A stretch of 64,000 nt of DNA from Acholoe squamosa (GCA_949317995.1 OX439035.1:1690681-1754680), one strand, 5' to 3'; shown: positions 1-11,862, counted from the stretch's first letter. Translations and numbers: made by a program. Notes: a model not told the origin generated them from the letters alone.

Positions 1-309
1 CACGTATATGGAGGATAGGAGGGAGGACTGGTAGTGAGGGCTCGGATGGCACTTATAATGCACTACTAGTGGTGGTAGTAAGATTTTTACAACTACCACT
101 GTAAAAAAATAACTGCTGAATCTATCACGGATCCGTGTAGAACTGAGCAAGTAACCACTGTAATTGTATTGCAATGAAACAGTCTCTAGGAACTTTGACA
201 CAAGGATTATGCCATTATTTGGAAGATATCTGTTTTTACATTGTACCATTAATAATAGGTAGTAGTGCTATCACTGCAACTATTTCTGCTACTGTTACAA
301 CTACTAAAA
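1..309. other. flanking sequence, no feature recognised
   Basis: I see no coding exon, RNA gene or clear repeat here apart from scattered short GGT/ACT runs leading into the adjacent microsatellite. Confidence 0.5.
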
Positions 310-493
310 GTACTACTACTGCCTGCTCTGCTACTGCTACTAATACCTACTACTACTATTGCTGTTACTACTACTGCTACCGCTGCCATTTACTTTGCTA
401 CAACTACTGCTACTACTTCTACCAATATTCCAAGTATTACTACCCACTAATACTCCGAGTCAACTGTTACTACTACCACTACTACTACTACTA

Positions 494-536
<43 letters not shown>

Positions 537-569
537 TACTACTACTAGGATTACCACTACTACTACTTT

Positions 570-610
<41 letters not shown>

Positions 611-690
611 GGATTACTACTACTTCTACTACTAGTACTAGGATTACTACTACTACTAATTCTACTACTACTACAGGTTCTGGTACTGGC
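310..690. repeat. (ACT)n trinucleotide microsatellite
   Basis: Long imperfect ACT/CTA triplet tract, purest at about 470-665, interrupted by GGATT and TTCT variants. The long Leu-, Tyr-, Val- or Ser-rich reading frames across it are artefacts of the triplet repeat. Confidence 0.95.
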
Positions 691-3110
691 ATTACTACCT
701 ATACTGAGATTATGCACCTATAGTAATGTTTGCCTAGTTTCCGACATAAAGGTAATAGATGTTGCCGCTATGGAGCCCTCAGATGACACATGTCTCCCAA
801 CACACTGGTAGGAAACGTCACTTTCACCCACCATTATTTGGTGTTTGTGAGCCCCTGATGATTGTATGATGTAAGCGCTCCTCTCCCCTGCCCTATGCCA
901 ACCCCTCAGTGGTGTAAACCATTAATTTCACCCCCACACCCATGATAATTATGGTATCTGTGACAAGATCCCCTACTCCATATAATACGGTGTATGGTGC
1001 CCCCACCCCTGTTCTATGCTAGCCTCTTCAGTGGTATGAACTATTGCAATTACCCCCCCCCCCCGCCAATAATATGGCACCTGTGAAACCATCCCATCCT
1101 ATATGATGTCGTGTATGTGCCCAATATAAGATGTATGTACCCCCATCCTTGTTCTGTATAAGCCAATTTGTGGTATGAAATATCACTCTCATCACCCCTT
1201 CCCCATAATTCAGTCTATGTACCCTCCATGGGAATCTTGGTTCTGGACTATGTGCTGTGGCTTGTACATCCAAGAGAAACTGTGTACAAAGTTTTACCCC
1301 AGATCACACCTGCTGCGAAATATAAATGATCACACAGGATATCTGATGCCAGCAACTTCTGCATCATATATTCTGAGATGGCGGGTATCATTGGCATGCA
1401 CATGCATCATCCCAATATGCTAAGTACTCTGTAGTAGGTGACAATATTGTTAGCGGTATGTGAGATGATTGGTCGTTAAAGGTTTATTACCTGTAGGTGG
1501 TCCCTGCACCCTGCGTGTCTCAGATCTCACCTGTCTCATTTGTAAGCTGATACAACAGGTGGAGCTCTGACGTGTCGCCGTAATGACACACAGCAGCCAT
1601 AACTACACCTAACCCTCTAGGGGCTGAAAATGTAGGACTGCATCATGCCAAACCAATCTTATATGGTGATGAAGCATGAATGTAGCTCTAGCGACTAACT
1701 TTCAAAGGCTGCATTCATGCATCATACCAACTAATGGGCATAATGCAGTAATTTTCGCATTATTAGATCTTGAAACCCTAACACCGTAATACCTATGGCA
1801 TTACCCACTTATATGTTAACAATTACCAGAACCCTGATATTACAAGACCAAAGCGCTGGAGAGTTGCATGGCCTATTGTAATAAGAATCTAACCAATCGA
1901 TCCCTCTGTCCTGTACAACAAGGTAATGGTGCTAAGGTTTTGGTGTTATCCTCGTTCTAAAGTCTGGTTTGTCATAGGAATGATTAGTGTAGCCTTATCT
2001 TCAGTCACTCTGGGGACAGTAAGACTAGCGAGGGCCTATAGCTAGTTGTACTAACTTGCCCTCCTGCAGTAATTCTAATGACCTTACTAGATTGTAGGCG
2101 TTCTTGTCCCCGAGCTCACCACGTGCAGGCTACCATCAGCAACCTCTGGGCCTGGAGGGAATTTCAAAACGATAGCTATAGATGTCATTTTGAAATGCTC
2201 TGCTGATCTTGCAACCAAATCTGTTCATGGCATGTCAGGCAGTTTGGAAATCAACTATTTGAATAACATGAGAAGTTCCGAGATTGCAATTCACATAACC
2301 AGGCACACACACATAAACGAGATTGGTCGCTGTCATGGGAACAAAGCGGCAGACTGCGTTAATGCACTCAGATCCCCTTGATGGCTCAATTATATCCAAT
2401 ACTGATCAGTGTAAAAAAAATCCAGAACCGTCGTGTATGGGTATATCATGGTAGATACAAGTGCCAATAACTGAACAAGCACCGCATTGCATTCTTGGAT
2501 GGTGGTGAGATGGATTGGTCCATCACATGACAGGATGCTTCTTGGTGATCATGTACCACTCAGCTTTCACAAGGCCGACAACAGATGCATTCATGATGAA
2601 GACTATCCCTGTTATAATGTAGGGTCTAGTCAGTACCTCCACCATCTTGTACCAAAGCCCTATGTGTAAGTCTTACCCCGAGGTCATGCTTTTGCTATAT
2701 GCCGCACCTAGGGTTAGAAAAGGTCTCCATTCCTTATTGTAGTTTATATAAGTAAACGGTAAAATGTAGTTACTCCTTCATAATTTGACCATGTAATTGG
2801 CAGAATGAGCTGTAAATAACTCACCTGGATCCTGCGTCCTTACCGGTCACATGATCTATCAGGAAGTCAAGGAGGCAAATCAAAATTGGGGGCATGGGCC
2901 TAGCAGGTTCATTCGAAACTTGTATGTTGTTATCATCTTCTGAATTGCATTAAAGCAATCAAGACTTTTTATCTCTCTTACAAACCTGATCCTTCCCAAA
3001 CGAATACTTAATAAATCGTTTGACTTATGAATACGCTGTCCATGTACACTATCCAGGGGCAGCATAGAGGGTTAACGCCTCAGTGTAACTGTATGGTGGA
3101 TGAATGTCAA
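691..3110. other. non-coding stretch, nothing firmly recognised
   Basis: No exon with supporting splice signals is visible. About 840-1200 shows loosely repeated short motifs with CCCC runs. About 1611-1795 contains GCATCATGCC and GCATTCATGCATCAT motifs and may be a decayed member of the GATGCATTAATGCATC inverted-repeat family seen elsewhere in the window. Confidence 0.5.
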
Positions 3111-3143
3111 AATTTCTAGGACATCTCAGGTGTCCTAGAAATT
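3111..3143. repeat. perfect short palindrome (13-bp stem, 7-nt loop)
   Basis: AATTTCTAGGACA at 3111-3123 is exactly the reverse complement of 3131-3143, separated by TCTCAGG. It could extrude as a hairpin; no function is implied. Confidence 0.9.
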
Positions 3144-4123
3144 CCTGCAAGTATGTCCAACTTGCTAGTATGAAACTTCCAAGTATGCTCAAAACTTACA
3201 CTATACTCTATCTCTAGTGTCATAATTGCGTTAACTGAAGTATGCAAACTTTTGTTAAATCAAGTATGAAAAAGAGTTGCAAGTATGCTCGGAGTAACAA
3301 AACGTACTCGCTGCGTCACAGATAATTTCTATTTATTACCATTAATGCATCCTTATTCACGTAACAGACCCCAGATATCCTATATTGGATGACACTTTGA
3401 GCCCCATTTCTTTAAATCTACAACTGATGCTATCAATTACCACTGACACATTGAACCCCATTTCCTTAATTCTACCACTGATATTGATAGATTCCGTATT
3501 GGGTGACACATTCAGCCCCTTTTCCTTCTGCAGTCTGTTGTCGGTTCTACCAAATTATAACTGGTCATGGTGTCACGGTACAAATAGGAGTAGAAACCCT
3601 GACCCTAATTTCCAGCTTCAGGTGGCCAAATTGTTGACTTTCCTTGAGTGTACAGTATTCTACACTGTAAGAAAATGTCGTTTAAACAACAAAGGATTCC
3701 TCGTCCCAAAGCTGCCAGAGATCCATCACTATTTTCACATAGATTCCTTGTACCACTGCACTGCCACCTGGAGCTTCTTGTAAAAACTACACTGGCTCCC
3801 TGTTGTATAATTACAGTGGTTCACTGTTCAGTTTTACATGGATCCCTAGTAGATTCCACAGTTACCTTGTACATTGTTTGACCCTTCAGGTATTGTGGGA
3901 TACGGTTATCCCTGTAGTGAAAACATGAGAGAGGCATTCCTAGAATGTGTCACAATGTGGGACTGACAGCTACCTGTCTAGGGGGTATATGTACCAATCA
4001 ACGACATTGATACCCTAGGGTGTCTGAACCTGTGAGACCAATTAGATTATGAATAACAAGAAGTCATCCTGTCCCAATCTCAAATGCAATTTTTACAATT
4101 TCAACATCCCAACAAACAGCAAT
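3144..4123. other. non-coding stretch, nothing recognised
   Basis: No exon, RNA gene or clear repeat identified. Short repeated phrases of the type TTGAGCCCCATTTC occur at 3400-3520, suggesting an old, degraded tandem repeat. Confidence 0.5.
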
Positions 4124-4256
4124 TTAACCCATTAAGGGCAGCTGATGCATTAATGCATCATGTCCATTGTTCGTCATGATGCACCAATGAAGTACTTCAT
4201 TGGTGCATCATGACGACCATGATGCGCTGCCACATCAGTGGTCCATAAAGGGTAAC
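4124..4256. mobile_element. MITE-like inverted repeat, GATGCATTAATGCATC family
   Basis: Bounded by TTAACCCATTAAGGGCAGC on the left and the complementary motif (AAAGGGTAAC) on the right. The interior GATGCACCAATGAAG at about 4178 is mirrored by CTTCATTGGTGCATCATG, giving an almost complete hairpin. Longer relatives lie at 13573-13830, 45660-45884, 55519-55770 and 61545-61833. No transposase is encoded, so it is a non-autonomous element. Confidence 0.7.
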
Positions 4257-4621
4257 TAGAGTTCCCTTGGTATTCCCACAGATATATTATCTGCACTACA
4301 GTATTCCATAATGCGCATTCTTCGGGTAGCAGTGATGTGTAAATGCAGATCAAATTCCCATTACACCGAACCATTGACAGACCTTGCCCTGTTATAACAA
4401 CTAGTCCTCTCTATACCCGGGGCGGCCATATTGGAAGCTGTGTGATGCATAACAAGTATTAATTTCACCACCAGGGAGCTGGGTTACGACTCAGTCACCA
4501 ACGGTTGCAAGAGGCTGCTGGGAGATTACACTGAGGATTCCGTAATTTTCAGTAGCATGTTAGTGCCCACCAAGATTGAGCATAGCCATTTTGCTGACCA
4601 TGCAGTTTGGATGCTTTACCT
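4257..4621. other. non-coding stretch, nothing recognised
   Basis: Spacer between two inverted-repeat elements; no supported feature. Confidence 0.5.
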
Positions 4622-4983
4622 GGAGGGTGTTGCTCCTATAGTAAAAGGAAGAGCTGGCTAAAAATGCCCTCGTTTCCAGTCCTTTCTTTTCATGTAGCTA
4701 TAACTTGTCCCTTTTGTTGCTCACAAGTGGTCATTCAAGTACGGTGCTAAAAAAAAAGGGGGATTTGAGTAGGTACCTAGTTGTTAGAAGTCAGTCAGTA
4801 TAATAACCTATAGAGCGTGTGACATGTAGGTACCTGGTAGTGCAGCTCTCTCTATTTTAAACAAGGCAGGTGACTTTTCAGACTTATGTGGTGAGTGCAA
4901 GTACTTAGGTGAAGCAGTGCACAACTTGTTTAGAAAAGAGGGCACATACTCACAATATTTTTACAATAGGAGCAACACCCTCC
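4622..4983. mobile_element. MITE, GGAGGGTGTTGCTCCTAT family, copy 1
   Basis: Terminal inverted repeats GGAGGGTGTTGCTCCTAT (left) and ATAGGAGCAACACCCTCC (right) enclose about 360 bp with no coding capacity. A second copy, highly similar along its length, lies at 25583-25944, which shows this is a dispersed element and not a local hairpin. Confidence 0.9.
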
Positions 4984-5303
4984 TGAGTGCTGGAACAAAG
5001 CAACAATGAAGTGCTGGTACAGCTACTCACTGCATGATGCACTCGTAAGCTTTCATGATGCATTAATTGTGCCATGTACCTCACTAGTTCTGTGAAGTGT
5101 CAAATGAGGAGTGCTGGCAATTTAAAGCATATTGAAGCAATATTAATGTTGTAAATGGTGTAGGGCCTACCCGGAGAGGGAAACTTCTTCTTGTGATTTA
5201 AGGTGAATTTGTGTCATGTCCCTGCCGTTAAGCCGTATGTTACCTGTTGATTTGTAAAAATGGTCATTTCATCTTTGGAGAATGATTTGCTATGGGAACA
5301 TAG

Positions 5304-6112
5304 AAACCCCCTACTCTATTTTCATGATAGCATATTTTGATGGGCTTTTAATAGGTCAAATGAAAAGATACTGACATGGCTATTGAAATATGTACCCCTA
5401 TAAAGGAGAGAAGGTTTATCTGATGCATCTGATGACGTCACAATTGACAAAATGCATCTAAGTTGTACCTGCACAGCACTGAAAGGGTGCCGTTTGTAGT
5501 TGGTTTTTTTTCTAACAAGATTTACTATATCCCTCAAGAAATAAAAAATAAATAACCACCTAGAGGTGCCTGAGCAGTATCATCCCACTGAACAGGACTC
5601 GAGTTGGGAATGTTCACAACTTGGGCAAGGAGAACGTGATTTTCCCTGGAAATTTGGACACGCCAGAACATCTTGTACTCGAGAAAAAAAGACATGTCCA
5701 ATTCCTGGGAATATCCCAAGTCTTTCCTGGGAATATCCCGAGTCTTGCTGAAGAAATTCGTGAGCCATTCTCGAGATCTAGACTAGAGAACTTTGTCTAG
5801 TATAAGATGTTATGGCATGTCCAAATTTTTACATCACGTTCTCTATTCTTGTTGTATTCACAAGTTGGGACTCGAGAAATTCCTGAGTAATTCTCAAGAT
5901 ATTGTTCAGTGGGATAACCTTTGCCACTCACTGTTCTAAATGCAACCAATGCATTACCTGATGAATTTTGTCAATCGTGACGTCATCAGATGCATCAGGT
6001 AAATCGGCAGCTCTCCTCTATAGGGGTACATATTTCAATAGCCATGTCAGTATCTTTTTATTTGACCTAAAGGCCAATAAAATACGCTATCATGAAAATA
6101 GAATAGGGGTTT
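5304..6112. mobile_element. large palindromic (foldback) element, about 810 bp
   Basis: The left arm (about 5304-5460) and right arm (about 5950-6112) are reverse complements over about 150 bp with few mismatches, for example TGACATGGCTATTGAAATAT in the left arm against its complement in the right. The interior also folds back: CCACTGAACA near 5584 pairs with TGTTCAGTGG near 5905. Both arms carry a perfect TGACGTCA octamer (5433-5440 and 5978-5985). No coding sequence is evident. Confidence 0.85.
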
Positions 6113-6892
6113 TCTTTAAGTGAATGATACCATAAATAAACAGTTAAATTGTTAACAACCAACCAGTAGGCTATATACTATAGTGTACTGTAATGAAAAA
6201 TGTTGTCGAAATAACAGCGCATTCGTTGTTATGTGTGTACCACTGTTCAGTTTAACGAGGATTAGTGGTAGATTCAACAGTTATTTTTCAGTGTGGAGCG
6301 GGGGGGAGGGGGGCACAATAGCACACTATAAAGAATACACTCTTCAGGGAGAGTGTAGACACCCAGTTGGAGAGTAACGTTGCCATGGCAACATAGCTAA
6401 GTGGTCAATGACATTGCAAGAAGATACATTCTTCACAGAGACATAGAGAGACTGAATCTGAATTCTCCATGGCCCTCTCCTCCACTGTAGCTCTGATAGC
6501 GTCATGAGAAAGAATCACGTAAATTGTCCCAAACTGTATTTTTCTTCACTCATTTATTAGTCTCAAAGCAGAATATTTCACTACGTTCTGGCCCATGGTA
6601 GTGAGAGAGTTGGGCGGCGGGCGGGGGCAGAGGGAGCTAACCTGACCCATTATCCTGGATCCATTATTGACTCCACCTCACATTACAATGTACACATTGT
6701 TGTCACCTAGTCCATTTGTAATATCATGTGTTGAAACCTATGTTTTGACATTAAACCATTATTGATTGTTCATTATGATATGTTGTGACACCTATATCAA
6801 CCCGTTATTGACATTTTATATCGACTCCATTAAGATATACTGTGACACCATACTGACACCTTTATGACACTTTGTGAGACTTATATTTAGAG
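6113..6892. other. non-coding stretch with decayed TGACACC phrases
   Basis: No exon recognised. From about 6720 onward the phrases 'TGACACCTATAT' and 'CCATTATTGAC' recur irregularly. They resemble the sequence duplicated just upstream of ankyrin exon 1 (8208-8350), so this may be an old tandem array. Confidence 0.5.
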
Positions 6893-7400
6893 AATAGACA
6901 ACGATCTTCTTCACACTCAGATGCATTCGTGCATTATAGGACAACAGGCAGTCGAGATGTGAAGAAGGAGTTGTCTATTGTCTTTATAAAACATACATTT
7001 CATTCCAATCACCTAAGTACCCAATTAAGGTATGTCTAGACCAATTAATGGCCCTTGACTTGTTTACAGCTATGGTGACCTTGCTCAGGTGTGCACTACA
7101 CTCCTATAATGCACTCAAGGTCACTTTATTTAGAGAATAGACAACGATATTCTTCATGTTGAGACTCTCTGTTGGACTATAACGCACAATGGTCCAGGGC
7201 CTTCATAGGGCCCGAGACCAGAGTGTGTTATAGTCCAACAGAGAGTCTCAACATGAAGAATGAGTTGTCTATTGTCTTTATAAAACATGTTAGCACATTG
7301 ATTAAAAGTCCAAAGCCTCTGATATCCCACAGGAATGATAGACATGCTGTGACCTTGCTCAGGCGTGCCCTGTACTCCTATAAAGCACTCAAGGTCACTT
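6893..7400. repeat. tandem duplication of a unit with a palindromic core
   Basis: Two units of about 245 bp. Each has GAATAGACAACGAT, a hairpin, GAGTTGTCTATTGTC, TTTATAAAACAT and then GACCTTGCTCAGG...CACTCAAGGTCACT. The flanks match closely, but the hairpin stems differ in sequence and length: unit 1 stem CTTCTTCACA at about 6907, unit 2 stem of about 45 bp beginning ATTCTTCATGTTGAGACTCT at about 7150. The pairing is preserved within each unit. Confidence 0.8.
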
Positions 7401-7655
7401 CTATTGTGCAGCAGTACATGGGCTGCCGTTTTATAACATGCAGCAATGCACTACCAACCATTTTATAATAAACTATTATTGACACTATTAAAATAAGTTC
7501 TTACACCTGTATTACTTGAATGGACCAAGTGCAGGGGTCTCAGATGAGTATGAGTCTCAAAAAACCCCAGTGGTATAGGGTTCTTGAAATTAGCATTAAG
7601 AACTAAAATTGTATCTCAAATAAGCACCTGTCTCTTACGAGCACCAGGGCTAGGG

Positions 7656-8160
7656 GCGCTTATGACCAAGTCCAGCAAAAGCGATGCAGGTCTAAAGTGA
7701 GCACATGCGGGACGAGCAGACACGGCACAGATATTTTTCCATTATTTGCCTATTATGCCAATATATTTTGAAAATATGGGACAAATATGGTCCTGTGAGA
7801 TTAGCTATGCCTCTGAACTTATCAAATCATTAGTTTCAGCTTTGTAATGTCCAGTAAACGAGAGTTTTAAGCCAATTTGCTTTCTTGTCCTGCATCTGCT
7901 CATTTTCTTGTCCCGTGTCTGCTCATTTATGGAGCAGCTCATCAGTTTTTAGCCAATTACAACCACACTTCTTTTATTTATGGGGTAATATGGTCTCATG
8001 GAATCTCACAGTACCATATTTGTCCCATATGTTCAAAATTTGTGGCCATCATAGTTAAATAATGGAAAAAATATCTGTCCTGTGTCTGCTCATCCCACGT
8101 CTGCTCGTCCCGTGACTGCTCACTTCAGACCTGCATCACTTTTGCTGGACTTGGTTTTAT
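7656..8160. mobile_element. palindromic MITE or foldback element, about 500 bp
   Basis: The left end CCAAGTCCAGCAAAAGCGAT (from about 7665) is the reverse complement of the right end, which finishes near 8155. Pairing continues over about 100 bp and into the interior (GGGACAAATATGG near 7778 against its complement near 8020). The direct motif GACGAGCAGAC recurs within the arms. No coding sequence. Confidence 0.85.
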
Positions 8161-8207
8161 ATGGGCTACTTTCTATATTAATCTTATACTGACTCCATGA
8201 CAGTATG

Positions 8208-8350
8208 TTGTGACACCTATATTAACCCATTATTGACAGTATACATATTGACACTGACACCCATGTTTTAGTTTATAAGTATATTGTGACACCTATATTA
8301 ACCCATTAGTGACAGTATACATCTTGACACTGACACCTATGTTTTTGTTT
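8208..8350. repeat. two-copy duplication abutting the exon 1 acceptor
   Basis: About 73 bp (ATTGTGACACCTATATTAAC ... CTGACACC) is present twice in tandem. The second copy runs directly into the polypyrimidine stretch and AG of the first recognised exon of the ankyrin gene. Related phrases continue upstream to about 6720. Confidence 0.8.
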
Positions 8351-8380
8351 GTTAACAGGAGCCTCAAGGCGTCCCTGAAG

Positions 8381-8599
8381 ATGTCGTCGGGTGGTCCCGG
8401 CCGTGCGGGGACTCCCTACGACCTCTCAAACCGCTTCCACAGCCAGGGGCTGGCGGCGGGCGGCTCTGCTCTGCTCGATGCAATAAATCGTGGTAAGGTA
8501 CATCTCGCCAAGTTTATACTCGATGCAGGCGAGCAGGATGTCGTCAACACCCGGGACTTCAAGGGCAAGACGCCGCTCATACGGGCTTGTTATATCAAG
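8381..8599 (+). CDS. ankyrin-repeat protein, exon 1 (N-terminus)
   Basis: First recognised coding exon of a four-exon gene whose joined product is 517 residues (73 from this exon, then 58, 1 split codon, 192, and 193 from the last). The ATG at 8381 has A at -3 and follows an in-frame stretch downstream of a good acceptor (AG at 8357-8358), so the exon probably starts at 8359 with a short 5' UTR and a non-coding exon may lie upstream. Residues 29-46 (SALLDAINRGKVHLAKFI) and KGKTPLIRACY at 61-71 are ankyrin helix and TPL signatures. The donor is AAG|GTAAGG at 8600, phase 0. The repeat layout resembles the vertebrate ANKRD34 family, but I would not assign orthology. Ankyrin repeats mediate protein binding; the partner is unknown. 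The donor edge has been amplified into the array that follows. Confidence 0.85.
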
Positions 8600-10985
8600 G
8601 TAAGGTCCCTAAGACACCGTTGATAAGGGGTTGTTATATCAAGGAGAGGTCCCTAAGACAACGCTCATAAGGGCTTGTTATATTGAGGTAAGGTCCCTGA
8701 GACACCACTCATAGGGGCTTGTTATATCGAGGTAAGGTCTTTAAGACACTGCTCATAAGGGCTTGTTATATCGAGGTAAGGTCCCTAAGACAACGCTCAT
8801 AAGGGCTTGTTATATCGAGGTAAGGTCTTTAAGACACTGCTCATAAGGGCTTGTTATATCGAGGTAAGGTCCCTAAGACAACGCTCATAAGGGCTTGTTA
8901 TATCGAGGTAAGGTCCCTAAGACACCGCTCATAAGGGCTTGTTATATCAAGGTAAGGTCCCTAAGACACCGCTCATAAGGGCTTGTTATATTGAGGTAAG
9001 GTCCCTAAGACACCGCTCATAAGGGCTTGTTATATCGAGGTAAGGTCCCTAAGACACCGCTCATAAGGGCTTGTTATATTGAGGTAAGGTCCCTAAGACA
9101 CCGCTCATAAGGGCTTGTTATATCGAGGTAAGGTCCCTAAGACACCGCTCATAAGGGCTTGTTATATTGAGGTAAGGTCCCTAAGACACCGCTCATAAGG
9201 GCTTGTTATATCAAGGTAAGGTCCCTAAGACAACGCTCATAAGGGCTTGTTATATTGAGGTAAGGTCCCTAAGACACCGCTCATAAGGGCTTGTTATATC
9301 GAGGTAAGGTCTTTAAGACACCGCTCATAAGGGCTTGTTATATTGAGGTAAGGTCCCTAAGACACCGCTCATAAGGGCTTGTTATATCGAGGTAAGGTCT
9401 TTAAGACACCACTCATAGGGGCTTGTTATATCAAGGTAAGGTCCCTAAGACAACGCTCATAAGGGCTTGTTATATCGAGGTAAGGTCCCTAAGACAACGC
9501 TCATAAGGGCTTGTTATATTGAGGTAAGGTCCCTAAGACACCGCTCATAAGGGCTTGTTATATCGAGGTAAGGTCCCTAAGACACCGCTCATAAGGGCTT
9601 GTTATATTGAGGTAAGGTCCCTAAGACACCGCTCATAAGGGCTTGTTATATCAAGGTAAGGTCCCTAAGACAACGCTCATAAGGGCTTGTTATATTGAGG
9701 TAAGGTCCCTAAGACACCGCTCATAAGGGCTTGTTATATCGAGGTAAGGTCCCTAAGACACCGCTCATAAGGGCTTGTTATATTGAGGTAAGGTCCCTAA
9801 GACACCGCTCATAAGGGCTTGTTATATCAAGGTAAGGTCCCTAAGACAACGCTCATAAGGGCTTGTTATATTGAGGTAAGGTCCCTAAGACACCGCTCAT
9901 AAGGGCTTGTTATATCGAGGTAAGGTCTTTAAGACACCGCTCATAAGGGCTTGTTATATTGAGGTAAGGTCCCTAAGACAACGCTCATAAGGGCTTGTTA
10001 TATTGAGGTAAGGTCCCTAAGACACCGCTCATAAGGGCTTGTTATATCGAGGTAAGGTCCCTAAGACACCGCTCATAAGGGCTTGTTATATTGAGGTAAG
10101 GTCCCTAAGACACCGCTCATAAGGGCTTGTTATATCAAGGTAAGGTCCCTAAGACAACGCTCATAAGGGCTTGTTATATTGAGGTAAGGTCCCTAAGACA
10201 CCGCTCATAAGGGCTTGTTATATCGAGGTAAGGTCTTTAAGACACCGCTCATAAGGGCTTGTTATATTGAGGTAAGGTCCCTAAGACACCGCTCATAAGG
10301 GCTTGTTATATCGAGGTAAGGTCTTTAAGACACCACTCATAGGGGCTTGTTATATCAAGGTAAGGTCCCTAAGACAACGCTCATAAGGGCTTGTTATATT
10401 GAGGTAAGGTCCCTAAGACAACGCTCATAAGGGCTTGTTATATTGAGGTAAGGTCCCTAAGACACCGCTCATAAGGGCTTGTTATATTGAGGTAAGGTCC
10501 CTAAGACACCGCTCATAAGGGCTTGTTATATCGAGGTAAGGTCTTTAAGACACCACTCATAGGGGCTTGTTATATCAAGGTAAGGTCCCTAAGACAACGC
10601 TCATAAGGGCTTGTTATATTGAGGTAAGGTCCCTAAGACACCGCTCATAAGGGCTTGTTATATTGAGGTAAGGTCCCTAAGACACCGCTCATAAGGGCTT
10701 GTTATATCGAGGTAAGGTCTTTAAGACACCACTCATAGGGGCTTGTTATATCAAGGTAAGGTCCCTAAGACAACGCTCATAAGGGCTTGTTATATTGAGG
10801 TAAGGTCCCTAAGACACCGCTCATAAGGGCTTGTTATATCGAGGTAAGGTCTTTAAGACACCGCTCATAAGGGCTTGTTATATCGAGGTAAGGTCCCTAA
10901 GACACCGCTCATAAGGGCTTGTTATATTGAGGTAAGGTCCCTAAGATACCGCTCATAAGGGCTTGTTATGTCGAGGTAAGGTCCC
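8600..10985 (+). repeat. 44-bp minisatellite made of the exon 1/intron 1 boundary
   Basis: About 54 tandem units of consensus GTAAGGTCCCTAAGACACCG followed by CTCATAAGGGCTTGTTATATCGAG. The second half is the last 33 nt of exon 1 (AAGACGCCGCTCATACGGGC onward) with a few substitutions, and the first part is the start of intron 1. Every unit therefore carries a complete donor-like site (GAG|GTAAGG). Variants (CTTT for CCCT, CAAG for CGAG, AACGC for ACCGC) recur in blocks, indicating higher-order amplification. All of it is intronic if the first donor is used. Confidence 0.97.
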
Positions 10986-11862
10986 ATTACCCTTTTAACC
11001 CATTTACTAAGGGCAGCAGATGCAGGAGTGCATCGTGCCCGTTGGTCGGCATCGTGCCCGTTGGTCAGCATTGTGCCCGTTGGTTGGCATCATGCCCGTT
11101 GGTTGGCATCATGCCCGTTGGTTGGCATCATGCCCGTTGGTCAACATTGTGCCCGTTGGTCCGCATTGTGCCCGTTGGTTGGCATCATGCCCGTTGGTTG
11201 GCATCATGCCCGTTGGTTGGCATCATGCCCGTTGGTCAGCATTGTGCCCGTTGGTCCGCATTGTGCCCGTTGGTTGGCATCATGCCCGTTGGTCAGCATT
11301 GTGCCCGTTGGTCAGCATTGTGCCCGTTGGTCAGCATTGTGCCCGTTGGTCAGCATTGTGCCCGTTGGTCAGCATTGTGCCCGTTGGTCAGCATTGTGCC
11401 CGTTGGTCAGCATTGTGCCCGTTGGTCCGCAATGTGCCCGTTGGTTGGCATCATGCCCGTTGGTCAGCATCGTGCCCGTTGGTCCGCATTGTGCCCGTTG
11501 GTCAGCATTGTGCCCGTTGGTCAGCATTGTGCCCGTTGGTCCGCATTGTGCCCGTTGGTCCGCATTGTGCCCGTTGGTCAGCATTGTGCCCGTTGGTCCG
11601 CATTGTGCCCGTTGGTCCGCATCGTGCCCGTTGGTCCGCATTGTGCCCGTTGGTCCGCATTGTGCCCGTTGGTCGGCATCATGCCCGTTGGTTGGCATCA
11701 TGCCCGTTGGTCCGCATTGTGCCCGTTGGTCCGCATTGTGCCCGTTGGTCAGCATTGTGCCCGTTGGTCTGCATCGTGCCCGTTGGTTGGCATCGTGCCC
11801 GTTGGTCGGCATCATGCCCGTTGGACGGCATGATACACCCATGAAGACTTCTCCCAACCCTC
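10986..11862. repeat. 19-bp minisatellite grown inside a GCATCATG-type MITE
   Basis: About 42 units of GCATCATGCCCGTTGGTTG with CAGCATTG and CCGCATTG variants. The left flank TTTTAACCCATTTACTAAGGGCAGCAGATGCA and the right flank (ATGATACACCCATGAAGACT, CCAACCCTCTGGGG) look like the ends of the GATGCATTAATGCATC element family, so the array probably expanded from an internal phrase of one copy. Nineteen is not a multiple of three and the unit has no stop codons, so all three plus frames stay open for over 250 codons. These are not genes. Confidence 0.9.

Noticed and set aside
310..811. Leu-rich and Tyr-rich frames over the first 800 bases
   Set aside because: Translation of an ACT/CTA triplet microsatellite.
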